From Setomelanomma holmii (lineage: Eukaryota; Ascomycota; Dothideomycetes; Pleosporales; Phaeosphaeriaceae): DNA of 64,000 nucleotides. Below are positions 54,427 to 64,000 of the stretch, one piece after another (the first letter of the stretch is position 1; each line of letters opens with the position of its first letter). Location: assembly GCA_010015745.1 (NCBI GenBank), contig ML978212.1:124001-188000 (forward strand), in the 5' to 3' direction. Position numbers and translations under genes: made by a program. The notes beneath the pieces were generated by a model. It was not told where the DNA came from. It saw only the letters and a list, made by a program, of their open reading frames with translations, and searched no databases.

Positions 54427-56212
54427 GCAGTCCATCACGTACTCACGGAAGTTCTGATGTCATATCTGGACTCTGTTCGTTGACACGGTAACGTATTGTG
54501 CCCCTTACAAAAGCCAAGCTCGAGAGCATTTTGGCTAGCGTGTCTGAGGCAAACTAACATTGTTCATCGCAGGACAACCGACCTCGGCCGTTTTCAGATC
54601 AAGGCCTCTGAATCAGCAAGGCGCTCAGCCACGATGCCCATCTTAACTGGAAATAGGATCCCTACTTGGTTGTGCGTGGCTGTCCAAGGAATTATGCGAC
54701 TGTCCTTGTGACCCTATGGTCGCGTGACGCCCAATGGCTGTGCGTGTCCATTGATGTTCGTCGGTTCAGCTGTATCATACCTCAAGCAACGACAGGGTTT
54801 CCAGACGTCGTGTCGACTGCGTACGGTCGCATGTCGGTCGAACACGACCTAACAGGAACCATTGGATATAACCTCCCCCGTGATTGGATCTGCATAGGAG
54901 CAATTGGAGCCATCTCAACCTCACCTGCGGCCATGAATACCTTGGAACATCTGACCTCACCCACTTGTTGGCAACCTGTTAGTTGCAGGAATCACTTTGG
55001 TGTATCTGGATTGCCCCTCACATTTGGCCCATCACTACCAGGGGACATGTACCAAGCAGACCCAAAACGGAGTATCCATGAGGTACCTCGGCCAGGAGGA
55101 CCCGCAGCTGGATCATAATACACAACTGGATCATGTCTTTCATTTGATTTCATGCTAAGTCATGTTTCTCTTCCGATCAAACAGCATGACATTGCAAAGT
55201 ACAGACGATGGTATGTACGAGTGTTTCCCACTAGGTACTATAGGCTGTGACGGCGGGGTGCGCAATCTTCTTTTTCTTCTTGTACCCTTCTTATCTCCTT
55301 TGGTCCCGGCATTTCGTTGTCTACTTGATGGCATCTAGCTCCATCAAGTCTCACCGAGATCGGGCGAACGCTATATTCAAACCATATCAATTGGTTCGCC
55401 AATGATCAAGTTCAACTTTAAGATTCAGCTTTGGACCCATCATTCCAGGTTTTACTTTGTTATCCCGTCGTTGCTAGGCGACACCTAGCCAGCTGCGCCA
55501 CAATTCCTCATTCACCCTCCCGTCCTTTCGACCGCCTTTCCTCTTGGGTGACCTTCTGGACGCGTCTACAAACTATGTTATCATGCGCGTACTGAATGCA
55601 AGCCTTATAGGTCGCCGCACATTCTCGAATCGCCAGTTGTCAAGTCCCCTTCGCACGACTCTCCCCTGTCCGTCCATACGTCCGCACCATCAGTCGCATC
55701 TACCAATACGATGATGTGAGCAGAAACTATACGTCTGTACTTCTCGCAAAGTACGCAACAACGAAAAACGAATTACGACCACATTCCCATTCGCATCTTC
55801 TCATTCGCATCGTATCGTCACTCCTCGCCAACGTAACTTCCTCACGTGTTGTTTCGGTTCGAATATCAGGGCACAACCGCAGGAACGAAATCTTATTATA
55901 CCTTCTATATACACAATGGCATTCATTTTTAGTCGCACATATATTCGCTGTAACTGTCCCATTTCGAAGCGATTCGTAACCCCGGACCACCGCCCATGAA
56001 TGCATAACACTTAGGTCTCCATAATACCGTAACCCTGACTCCTTGCATGCCCACACGGTCCTCTTCTCTTTCAAGCTAGCCCATGTTTTCTCTCGCGCAG
56101 CGCCGGCTTTGCATGCGGGCCAGTGACAAAAGGCCTTTGCTGCTCTGTCTCTCCAGAATAATCGTTTATGGAGCTTACACTTTATATTGACCACTTCCCA
56201 TGGGAAGAGTAC
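54427..56212. other. Gene-poor stretch
   Basis: About 1.8 kb without a supported gene. A plus-strand frame at 54666-55118 is open for 150 codons but is not homologous to anything recognised and overlaps minus-strand frames of equal quality. The remainder is 3' flank of the GT8 gene and C/T-rich sequence. Confidence 0.4.
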
Positions 56213-57514
56213 TCAGTTCTCCATGATACTCCAGCCCTCGCCCCTTCCGCGCCCTCCGAGTCCACGTCCTCTCGTGACAGGACCATGGCCCCTCTCACCC
56301 AACATTGGCTTTCTGAGTATCGAACCGTGCGGACCATTTCCAAAGCTCTCCTGCTGCTGTCCTTCCCCGTCTTTCTTCTTCTGTTTCGTCTCCTCCGGCT
56401 CCTCTTTCGCCTCAGTCCCAGCCTTGCTCCCCTTCCCCTCAAACTTCTTCGCCCACCCCTGCGCCCCGCCCCCAATCGCACTCATCTCCTCGTCCACCTC
56501 CCCCGTCTCACTCGCCACATACTTCCCCACCGTGTCAAGCAAGTCTTTTTCCCCAGCCTCCTTCCTCTCGCTTTCCCACTTGGCATACTCATCCCACCAC
56601 CACTTATGCGTCTTGCCGTCTTTGCCCAAATACCCCGCCGACCCGTCTGTATTGACCCGCGCGGCCCACGGCTTGTCGACGATGTAGTGCAGCACTGCGA
56701 CTCGCTCGTCGCGCCAGATATTAGTGTGCCAGTAGCGCCATGTTTTGAGGGCGTTTGTGCGCCAGGACAAGGTATTCCATCGTCCATCAAATGCTGCATT
56801 TAAGAAATCCTGATCTGGGAACTTCATCGCGCGGAGTTTCTGATTACCCAAATCTTCAAACTTGGCCTGCACAAAGGTTGCTACTCCAGCGCTGGGACGG
56901 TAGAGGAATGTGCCCGAGTTGAAATTCGATAATGTTTCTGGCTCGGCTTCTACCTTTGCGAGTTGTGAGGGGGAAGTGAGTTTCGCCAGGGCGCAATTCT
57001 CCGGCCTCCACGTCCCGGGAGCCCAGGAGTCGTGGTCGAGGTTGCAAACGCATGTGTGTACGGCCATTAGACGCATGCCGTCTCCGCCCGAGAGATACGC
57101 GTCGTTTTCGGCGTTGAATATCAGCGGACTCGGGTCAGAAAAAATCATCATATCCGCATCTAACCAACACAAGCGCTCGAACTGCTGGTCCATTTCATGC
57201 AAGTCGAAGACGCGTAGTTTAGTCCATGTGTCAATGAAGCGCTCGGCGACCATGCCGTGCTCGGTTCCGTCGTCAGGTAATCGCAGGTGCTCGACGGCGT
57301 GCAGGATGATGTTTGAATATTTCGCTTCGGCTCTGAATGCATCCACCGACGACTCTGGTAATGTTTCTGGCGTGTAGCATATTATGAGTGGGGTGTTTGG
57401 TGAGTGTTTTGTCAATGTATACGCTAGGAGGAGGGCGCCGGCGAGATAAGATGGACGGGTTAGGAGGGTGACATAGGCGTTTTTACCAGGACTTGGTACT
57501 GGTTCGGAGGGCAT
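56213..57514 (-). CDS. GT8-family glycosyltransferase (glycogenin/galactinol synthase-like)
   Basis: Retaining glycosyltransferase of CAZy family GT8 that uses a UDP- or GDP-activated sugar. A single exon from the ATG at 57514 (MPSEPVPSPGKNAYVTLLTR) gives 433 residues. The fold is complete: the first strand AYVTLLTRPSYLAGALLLA, the metal-binding DxD in CWLDADMMIFSDPSPL near residue 120, FNSGTFLYRPS, the acceptor-side FPDQDFLNAAFDGRW, and the second metal-site His in VAVLHYIVDKPW. The C-terminal 130 residues are Lys/Glu/Gly-rich and disordered, ending with Arg-Gly repeats (TRGRGLGGRGRGEG). No signal peptide or membrane anchor is present, so the enzyme is probably cytosolic, as for glycogenin-like members; the acceptor is unknown. 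Confidence 0.85.
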   Translation of the reverse strand: MPSEPVPSPGKNAYVTLLTRPSYLAGALLLAYTLTKHSPNTPLIICYTPETLPESSVDAFRAEAKYSNIILHAVEHLRLPDDGTEHGMVAERFIDTWTKLRVFDLHEMDQQFERLCWLDADMMIFSDPSPLIFNAENDAYLSGGDGMRLMAVHTCVCNLDHDSWAPGTWRPENCALAKLTSPSQLAKVEAEPETLSNFNSGTFLYRPSAGVATFVQAKFEDLGNQKLRAMKFPDQDFLNAAFDGRWNTLSWRTNALKTWRYWHTNIWRDERVAVLHYIVDKPWAARVNTDGSAGYLGKDGKTHKWWWDEYAKWESERKEAGEKDLLDTVGKYVASETGEVDEEMSAIGGGAQGWAKKFEGKGSKAGTEAKEEPEETKQKKKDGEGQQQESFGNGPHGSILRKPMLGERGHGPVTRGRGLGGRGRGEGWSIMEN

Positions 57515-57912
57515 TGTGGTGTGGTGGTTCGAAGAGGCCTGGGTGGTGATATTGCGGCTTCCGTGATACTGGATTTGCACGCCCTGGGAATGGTGGTAGC
57601 GATTGGGTGTAAAGAGAGGGTGCTTCTGTAGTGGTCAGGTACGTACTTCTATGCTGGTTTTTGCTTTGCAGTAAGTTTGTACGCGCTTCGCGCAAACGTA
57701 CGCGCTGACGTCACGACTCGTCGTTGCGCGTTCCGAGTTTCGGAATGGAAATGCTCACGATGCTGCACACCTATACATGAGCCGTGTAAGTATATGGCAG
57801 TCAAGCATGTAGAATTAAGTGTATCAAATTTCGGGTATCTGTCAAAGTTCGTTCTCGTCGTCCTCCAAGCTCCAATATCATACACTGCCTACCCTCCAGT
57901 TCCCCGTCCTCA
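57515..57912. other. Spacer between GT8 and PEX3 genes
   Basis: Promoter side of the GT8 gene and 3' side of PEX3. No gene is seen. Confidence 0.5.
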
Positions 57913-59569
57913 CTAGAAGTCCTTCCCATCCTCCTTTGCTAACGCCTTTCCCCACGCGCTCTCAAAGCTGTCCTCTGCCGTGCTCTCCTTGACCGCTAGC
58001 CCCTCCGCTGTCCCAGGCCTATTCATATTCGTATCCACCTTTGCAGCTGCAGCAGCCTCCGGGCTCTCAAACTCAAAATTACTCGAATACACCACCGCCG
58101 CAAACGCCTCCAAATCCCCAACGCCCTCAATCGCACCAAGATACTCATTATTCGCACCCGCGCCAATCCCATGCGCCTGCCTACAAAACACCGCGAGACT
58201 GTTCGCTACTTTCGCTTTGACATCGTGGCCCACGATTTCGTGCACGCGTGCCGTGCTCTCGGACACGGGCGGGATTTTGTAGCTCAGATGTGAGATCTTG
58301 GTGTCGATAAGGTGGCTGAATGCCGCGTCGAGGACGAGGGTGAGGACGTGTGTAAAGGAGGGTGAGTCGATTAGGTCCGAGGTTTCGTCGATGAGGCGCC
58401 GGAGGGAGGTGACTGTCGTTGGGGAGGTGGATTCGGAGGATGAGGTCATGCCGGATTCGCGGAGGACGTAGTCTTCTTGGGAGGGTGGGGGAAGCAGGAA
58501 GGAGAGCCATTTGCATGTTCTGGGGTGTGTTAGTGGGAGGTGTGATGAGGGCGTGGGCATGTCGTACCTTCGCTCTTCTTCTGTGGCGCCCTCGACCCTT
58601 TTGCGCACTTCTAGAGTGAGCTCGGATAGCTTCTCGAGCGTGATTTCTTCCCGTGGGTTGAGTGTACCGAAGACTTCCTTGACTGCGACGCGCACTTTCT
58701 CGATCAGGTCTACGCAGCCCCTGTGGAGCAGCCACCAGCTCAAGCTCAGATATCTCCTATTTGTCTCGAAGTCGTTGCCGTATGCCTGCTCGAAGTTGTC
58801 GTCGTCGTTGTTCTCCAGATTTATCCGCGCGCCTTCCGTGGTAGACTGTGGTGCCGCCAGCGAGACGACAGACGCGAGGTAATTTCGGCGACCGAGAAGG
58901 TTGAGTTGTATGCGTGTGAGGAGTGTGAGCAGAGAGAGCGTGTACAACAGCGTGAACGCCCGTGTTATCGCTATGCTTGTCAGCTTCCATCCCAACCCAC
59001 TCTGACCCCATCGACGTCAACTCACAGCTAATCTTCATCTCATTCCACAACTGCGCCTTGCTCTTCAAACTCTTCTTCTCCACACTCGCCTCCGCACTGC
59101 CCTCCGCAACCCCCGTACTACTCCCCTCCTCCGTCGCAACCTGACTAGCATGCACATACCCCTCGGTCCCCACACTCACACTCTCACTCCTGCCATCTTC
59201 CTCTCCTGTATCCGCCACACTCGGCGGCGCACTCGTCCCAATCTCACTCGGGCCCACACTCCTCTTCAACCTCTCCGCCTTCTGCCTCTGCAGCTCCTCC
59301 AGCACCTGTTCGACGGGGATCGCATCGAGGATATTCTCCGTCGCCGTGGGCAGAATCGCAAGCACTGTAAACGTGCAATCCTCCTGATTTTGTTCGAATC
59401 GCCGCCGCAGGTTCTCCTTGGCGATGCGCTCTTCGCTCATGCGTTGCCGCGCTTCGGTCAGCTTGTTGAGCACATATTGCCCAGCGAGATAGCCGGCGCC
59501 TAGTACGCCCGCGCCGATGGCGAAGTTGGTCCTGTTGCGGCGAAACCAGCGTCGCGTGCCTTGTATCAT
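57913..59569 (-). CDS. PEX3: Peroxisomal biogenesis factor Pex3
   Basis: Integral membrane protein that anchors Pex19 and so docks newly made peroxisomal membrane proteins. The three inferred exons are 59569-59026, 58970-58568 and 58519-57913, 517 residues, typical for filamentous fungi. The start MIQGTRRWFRRNRTNFAIGA has the conserved basic motif directly before a membrane segment (AIGAGVLGAGYLAGQYVLNK), which together form the peroxisomal targeting signal. RMSEERIAKENLRRRFEQNQ and DCTFTVLAILPTATENILDA follow in the Pex3 pattern. A Ser/Glu/Gly-rich insertion occupies about residues 105-165. The second exon holds ITRAFTLLYTLSLLTLLTRI and LNLLGRRNYLASVVSL. The acceptor of the first intron lies four bases past another AG; only this choice keeps frame. 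Confidence 0.93.
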
Positions 59570-60312
59570 TGTGTGTGTGGGCGAGGAAGTGGGCGCGACC
59601 GACTGGCGCGTGTGTGGGGGATGGTGGGTGGAGCTTGGAGCTTGGAGCTCGCGATAGCGCGGACGTGGCACGTCACTGTTGGGTCGCGATGATGCAGGGC
59701 TGTCCGTGTCTGTGTCGATATCGCTTGACAGGAGAAAGGAGCGTCACTGTTAGTCTGAGAACTGGGCAAAGAATGAATCAATGCATCAGTTCTCGAGATT
59801 CGTTGTTTCCAGCTCGAGGGGGCTGGTCAGTGAAGTGCGCGTCGGCCCGTGATTCGATGACACCATGGCCGAGGTAATTGCCACTTCGGGACTACCATCC
59901 CAGCTGTCACGCGCCAGCACCTGATCATTAATCGCTTTGAAGAACTCGACGTAACTTTACGATCATCTTGTAGTGCTCACTACAGTGCGAGAAGTGCTTC
60001 ATTGTCCTATGGTCGAGTGTCTGATGCAAATGCGGGGAGATACTCGGAGGAATCGGCATAGGTGAAGCTCCTAATGGGAAGAATTATAGTCATCAGACAT
60101 CACTTCCGGCCTCAAGATGGTACACCAATGATGTCCTAAAGACCTCCTCAGTCTAATGTTATTTTCGTCCTTCTCCTATCTTCAAATTACTTCACATCAT
60201 CCTAAACATACTTTTTCCTTGTTCTAGACTCAAAATGCCAAAGTGCATCACTGCAAATTTCCCTGTCATCCACATAACCTTAACCGTCATCTGCCAGATG
60301 TCACAGCTCAAT
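59570..60312. other. Intergenic spacer
   Basis: PEX3 promoter on the left, 3' flank of the coiled-coil gene on the right. No gene is supported. Confidence 0.5.
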
Positions 60313-62510
60313 CTAGTACAGGTCGATCAGGTTGGCTTGCTCCGTCTCCTCATACTTGACGATCGGTCGGCCACCATCGACACCTTCATTCATGCGACCT
60401 GCCATTTCACCACCATTGGCGCCGGTATTCTTCAGGATTGGGGCAGGCGAAGAAGGCGCGGAACGGTTTGCGAGGATAACATGGCCATTATGCATGGCGG
60501 ACGGACCACGAAGCTCGCTGGCGAAGGTCGGGCGTGGAGGTGCAGGCCTGTGATTATGGTAGGTTTGAGCTTCAGATTTGTTTGGTGAAGACGACTTACT
60601 TGTAGGTGGGTTCCGCAGCACGCTGCTGCAGAACAGGCTGCGCGCGATGCTGAACGACAGGCTGCTCAGGCTGCCGTGCGGGAGGCTGCTCAAGCTTCTG
60701 CACCATGGGCTCAACCTTCTTGGAAGAAGTCACCACGGGAGCTTTGTCCTTGTTGGCCTCCTTCTTGCACTCCCACTCGCCAATGCGCGTACCCATAGTG
60801 AAGAGGTTGCGAGGGTGCGCCGGGTCATGCAGGAAGTTGAGCTCAGGGCTGTCATGAGGTATAAGTCCCTGTCGAAACTTGCTTAAGGTAACCTCAGCAC
60901 GACGGCAAGCACTGTAACCCTCGAGGAACCCTGTCTCGCGAGCCTCCTTTTCAGCTTGATTGCGACCAGCGTCTTTCCCAGAACCAAAGCCACGGTTGTA
61001 CTCGAGATTTGCAACCTCAGCCAGCTTCGCCTCGATCTCCGGCATGGTGCGACCTTTCATCTCAGATTCGAAGCTAGAGCGGATGATGGTCTTGTACTGC
61101 TGCTCTCGCATCTGTTGGGCTCCCTCGCGGAGTTGCAGATGCTGGAGGCGAGTTGCCATCTTGCCCTCCATGTCCGCAGCTAGCTTTTGGGCCTTGAGAT
61201 CAGCCCGATGATGCTCATGCTCGCGGTCGACATCTGACATAGTTGCTTCGCCCTCCTTACCATCACGCTGGTAGTGGAACTGTTTCTGGCCCTCGCTCAA
61301 GTAGACCTCGAGCTGCTGGATGCGTGCCTCACGGTATGCCAACTCTCGCTCCTTAGCTTCGAACTTTGACTTGGTCGCTAGAGTGTCGGCTTGCTTGCGC
61401 AGAAGATCCGCAGTCATGCTCGCCAGCGCCACGTCCATCTCTTGTTGCTTTTCTTTCTCAACGGTGAGGCGCATGCTAGCGTTGTTCTTGCGCTCGGCCT
61501 CAAGCTCATTGCGAATCTTCATAAGTTGAGCATTGGTGCGAGCGAGCTGGTCTCCACGATCACCGTCTGATCGATAGTTGTGATGATGATTGTAGCCGTA
61601 TTGTTGGCGGGGACCGCGAGGATTGTCTGTGTAGCGAGCGTGTTCGCCAGTCGGACCTGAGTACTGTGATTTGTGAGTCTTGCTATCTGCGCGGAAATCG
61701 TTCAAATTCACCCGAGATCCATGTAGACCAGGTGGAGCTGTCGCCGCGGCTTGGAAGCCAGCTCGCATGTGCGGCGGTACACTTCGCACAGGCTCCATTG
61801 GAGACGATACGACAGCGAGACCATTTTCGCCTTTGTTGATCACAACATCTCCGTCACCGCCCCTGAAAGGTTTGCTTGCATCTTTCACCTCCTGAGATGG
61901 GTCAAGCGCCTTCGCATCATCGACTGCAGTCCGGACAGCATCTTCCAGCCCGACTGCATTGGGGGTGCTCGAATGACTCCCGGAAGTATTCGGCTCAATC
62001 TCCGGTTCGCTGATCTTGATGGTGATGTCCTTAGTCTCGGTGACGATTCCCGCATCTAGGTCGTTCCCTGCCTCTGCGCTTAACTTGGAAATGAGTTTTG
62101 CTGTTAACATCATACATACCAGTAGTAAGCAAAGAATTCGCCACAGCCACTTCTCTCTCCGCGCCTATGACGTGCTCGTCTTCGCCGACAGGATTCGTGC
62201 TTGTGACATCCAACATGCTCTCGAGTGAGTCTTCCGGAACCTTGCCAACCTCGAGGGTGGCGTCGCTGAACTCTTCATCTGTGACAAGGTCCGGCGCGTG
62301 AGAAGGCGAAGCCAGCTCTGCCTCGACAGGAACACTTGGAGTGTCCTGCTCGGAGAACGGCTTGCTGAGGTCGTGAGACAACCTGTCCGTGCCGCTGACT
62401 AGACCGTATACGCGAATTGAATTAACAGCATCGAGAGGCTGTACAGCCAGGTCATTGGCATTCGGCAGAAGAACGGCCTCGACGTTTTCGTCGATCACGG
62501 CAGGCATCAT
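60313..62510 (-). CDS. Coiled-coil hypothetical protein
   Basis: Unrecognised protein of about 699 residues. The inferred exons are 62510-62120, 62073-60600 and 60547-60313. The first intron is only 46 bases (GTATGT..GCGCAG) and the second has GTAAGT and CACAG ends. An acidic, Ser/Val-rich N-terminal third is followed by a His/Tyr/Arg-rich patch (YGYNHHHNYRSDGDRG). A long coiled coil spans about residues 300-480 (ELEAERKNNASMRLTVEKEK; KFEAKERELAYREARIQQLE; LKAQKLAADMEGKMATRLQH). A conserved-looking globular patch follows (GFGSGKDAGRNQAEKEARET; GFLEGYSACRRAEVTLSKFR), then a Gln/Pro-rich tail ending QANLIDLY. A structural or nuclear scaffold role is possible but not shown. The ATG at 62510 is chosen; the frame is open to 62588, where another Met occurs. 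Confidence 0.66.
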
Positions 62511-63147
62511 ATTACGTTCGCAACTGTCAAGCTTGAGTTGATCGCTATAGTGTACCAAGGATATGAGTGGAGTTGAGGAAAAGTTCAAAGGTCGACAAGG
62601 GTGGAGAAAGAGTTGATAGTGGATAATTGTGTGGTAGAGTAGAGAAGAATTGATAGCCTAGCGTAGATGGTCTTATAGTCGAGCTTGCGGGACTTTATAT
62701 CTTGCGTGTGAGACCGGCCAGCCGTTGCTGAATCGACACAAATCTACCTACCAGTGAGAGCGTTTCACAGAGAAAGGTGACCTTGGCCAACGGCGAACCC
62801 CCAACAGTAGTAAAGGCAAGTGGATCACGTCATTTGTATTCGAGAAAGAGTGTAAGTACGCAATGAACCACTGAGATGCAAACATATGCAACCGCTCTTG
62901 CACCGACTCCAAGATGATTCCAAAAGACTCGTCAATGGGAGCCCAGCGGTCAGGCTCGCATGCGATGTTGGGACTCGAGCATGCGCCTCGATGCGACCTG
63001 GGGAACCCCGGGCTTCGTTTGTGCACTCTTGAGCGGCTTCTCGCTGAGCAAACGCAGACTAGCTTGAAATCTGATGAAAGTGATGATAGTACTGAGCAAG
63101 CATATGCATCTCGAGACATGCCTAGTCAGTACCGAAGAATGTCAATC
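62511..63147. other. Intergenic spacer
   Basis: Promoter of the coiled-coil gene on the left and 3' flank of the partial gene on the right. No supported gene. Confidence 0.5.
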
Positions 63148-64000
63148 TCAATATGAAGCTTTTGCTTCGTCCACAAGCCTGAATCGCACCCCTACGTCTT
63201 CGAAGGCCTTGGTCATCTGTGCGCCGCATTCATGGTGTCTGGCCTTGACGATGACATCTCTTAGAGCAACCATATCTCGCCCACAATCGTCTGCCAATGG
63301 CCTGAGGATTGTTGCGTCGAAGACTCGGTCATCCGCAAAGTCACTGCGAGTACCTGGCATGAGAAGAACAAATTTCTCGAGCTCGGAAGGCAAAAGCTTG
63401 GTCATTCTGACCCCTGAAGATCCAGCTTGAGTGTCAAGCAAGATGTCAGTACTTCCGAGCAAAGAGCGCTCGCAGATCTGCAAAGACTTGAGGGACGTGA
63501 ATGACTGCAATGAGCCAAGCCGCCCAGGATGCGCAAAGACTGACTCGAATATTCGTACCTCTCGCATATCTAGGTGGAGTGAATCCAGAGTTTCGCAGTG
63601 TCGTAGCAGCCCTTCGTAGAGAATTATGGGGCGTCCTCCATCCTCGTCGAGAAACGCCCACTCGCACGCGATGTGACGCAACCTCTCGCAATCTGCCCAA
63701 ACACTAGCGACTTCGTCCAGCTCCAGTACACATTCTGTCATCTCGACTCGCGTGAGCTTTTTGAACTTCTGACGCAATGGAAGCACCTGGTGCAATGGAA
63801 GCACCGACAAGCTGGAGACAACCCCTGAAGCCTGGTAACTTTCAAGCATGGGAGCCGAGGTGAATGCAGAACAAATTCGGTCAAAAGAGCTGCTCGATAG
63901 ATTGGTATCATAGCTTCGGGTGTGGATCTGAAAGCAGAGAGACCGAAGTTTGGGGAAGCCATGACTTGCGACCAAGGCGGGACTGCCTAGTCCGGATATG
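63148..64000 (-). CDS. F-box/LRR-like protein, 5' part beyond the window
   Basis: The minus-strand frame is open from the window edge to a stop at 63148, covering about 283 residues. It reads like the C-terminal leucine-rich half of a fungal F-box protein: KLRSLCFQIHTRS, FKKLTRVEMTECVLELDEVA, ERLRHIACEWAFLDEDGG, ETLDSLHLDMREVRIFES, SFTSLKSLQICERSLLGS and ELEKFVLLMPGTRSDFADD form irregular repeats of about 25-30 residues, as in LRR solenoids. The F-box itself, if present, lies outside. A short direct duplication (about 63771-63802) encodes VLPLHQVLPLRQ. No break is seen in the visible part, and the start cannot be judged. Confidence 0.6.
   Translation of the reverse strand, partial: ISGLGSPALVASHGFPKLRSLCFQIHTRSYDTNLSSSSFDRICSAFTSAPMLESYQASGVVSSLSVLPLHQVLPLRQKFKKLTRVEMTECVLELDEVASVWADCERLRHIACEWAFLDEDGGRPIILYEGLLRHCETLDSLHLDMREVRIFESVFAHPGRLGSLQSFTSLKSLQICERSLLGSTDILLDTQAGSSGVRMTKLLPSELEKFVLLMPGTRSDFADDRVFDATILRPLADDCGRDMVALRDVIVKARHHECGAQMTKAFEDVGVRFRLVDEAKASY

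Noticed and set aside
1..64000. CRISPR arrays, rRNA genes or bacterial-type operons
   Set aside because: None seen; the gene structure is eukaryotic throughout.

Overview
The window is nuclear DNA of a filamentous ascomycete, most likely a dothideomycete. Genes lie on both strands, many are split by short introns of about 46 to 100 bases with GT..AG ends and CTAAC/CTGAC branch sites, and the protein set is fungal: INO80, striatin/Pro11, H2A.Z, a Vrg4-type GDP-mannose transporter, Pex3, Yop1, an RFX factor and a HeLo-domain pseudokinase. The class is inferred from protein resemblance; nothing seen here fixes the species. Introns and starts were placed by hand from splice signals, frame continuity and family resemblance.

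Layout. 1.5-10.4 kb: INO80 ATPase, a triose-phosphate-type sugar transporter, and a tiny glycine-rich protein with a lipidation-like N-terminus. 10.6-15.4 kb: a broken protein kinase gene beside an intact HeLo-domain pseudokinase. 15.6-31 kb: a compact block of mostly conserved genes (striatin, H2A.Z, acireductone dioxygenase, a thioredoxin-fold phosducin-like protein, the GDP-mannose transporter) plus several unrecognised genes, one of which ends at a TAG followed by 72 more open in-frame codons. 32-44.4 kb: an accessory stretch dominated by broken genes (ankyrin-like fragment, 2EXR/F-box-like gene, FAD-linked oxidase, two unknowns, two F-box genes), with a small orphan gene at its left edge and an intact arrestin-like gene inside it. 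45-49.2 kb: intact Yop1 and RFX genes, divergently transcribed. 49.2-55 kb: sparse region with a 2EXR-type protein and a putative zinc-binding regulator. 56-64 kb: GT8 glycosyltransferase, Pex3, a coiled-coil protein and the 3' part of an LRR/F-box-like gene running off the end.

Functional links. INO80 and its nucleosome substrate variant H2A.Z lie about 15 kb apart. Striatin/Pro11 is the scaffold of the STRIPAK complex, which controls cell fusion and fruiting-body development. The GDP-mannose transporter, the second nucleotide-sugar-type transporter and Yop1 all serve the ER/Golgi system. The most unusual large-scale property is the contrast between intact core genes and a 12 kb stretch where nearly every gene carries nonsense codons, single-base frameshifts or a lost splice site.
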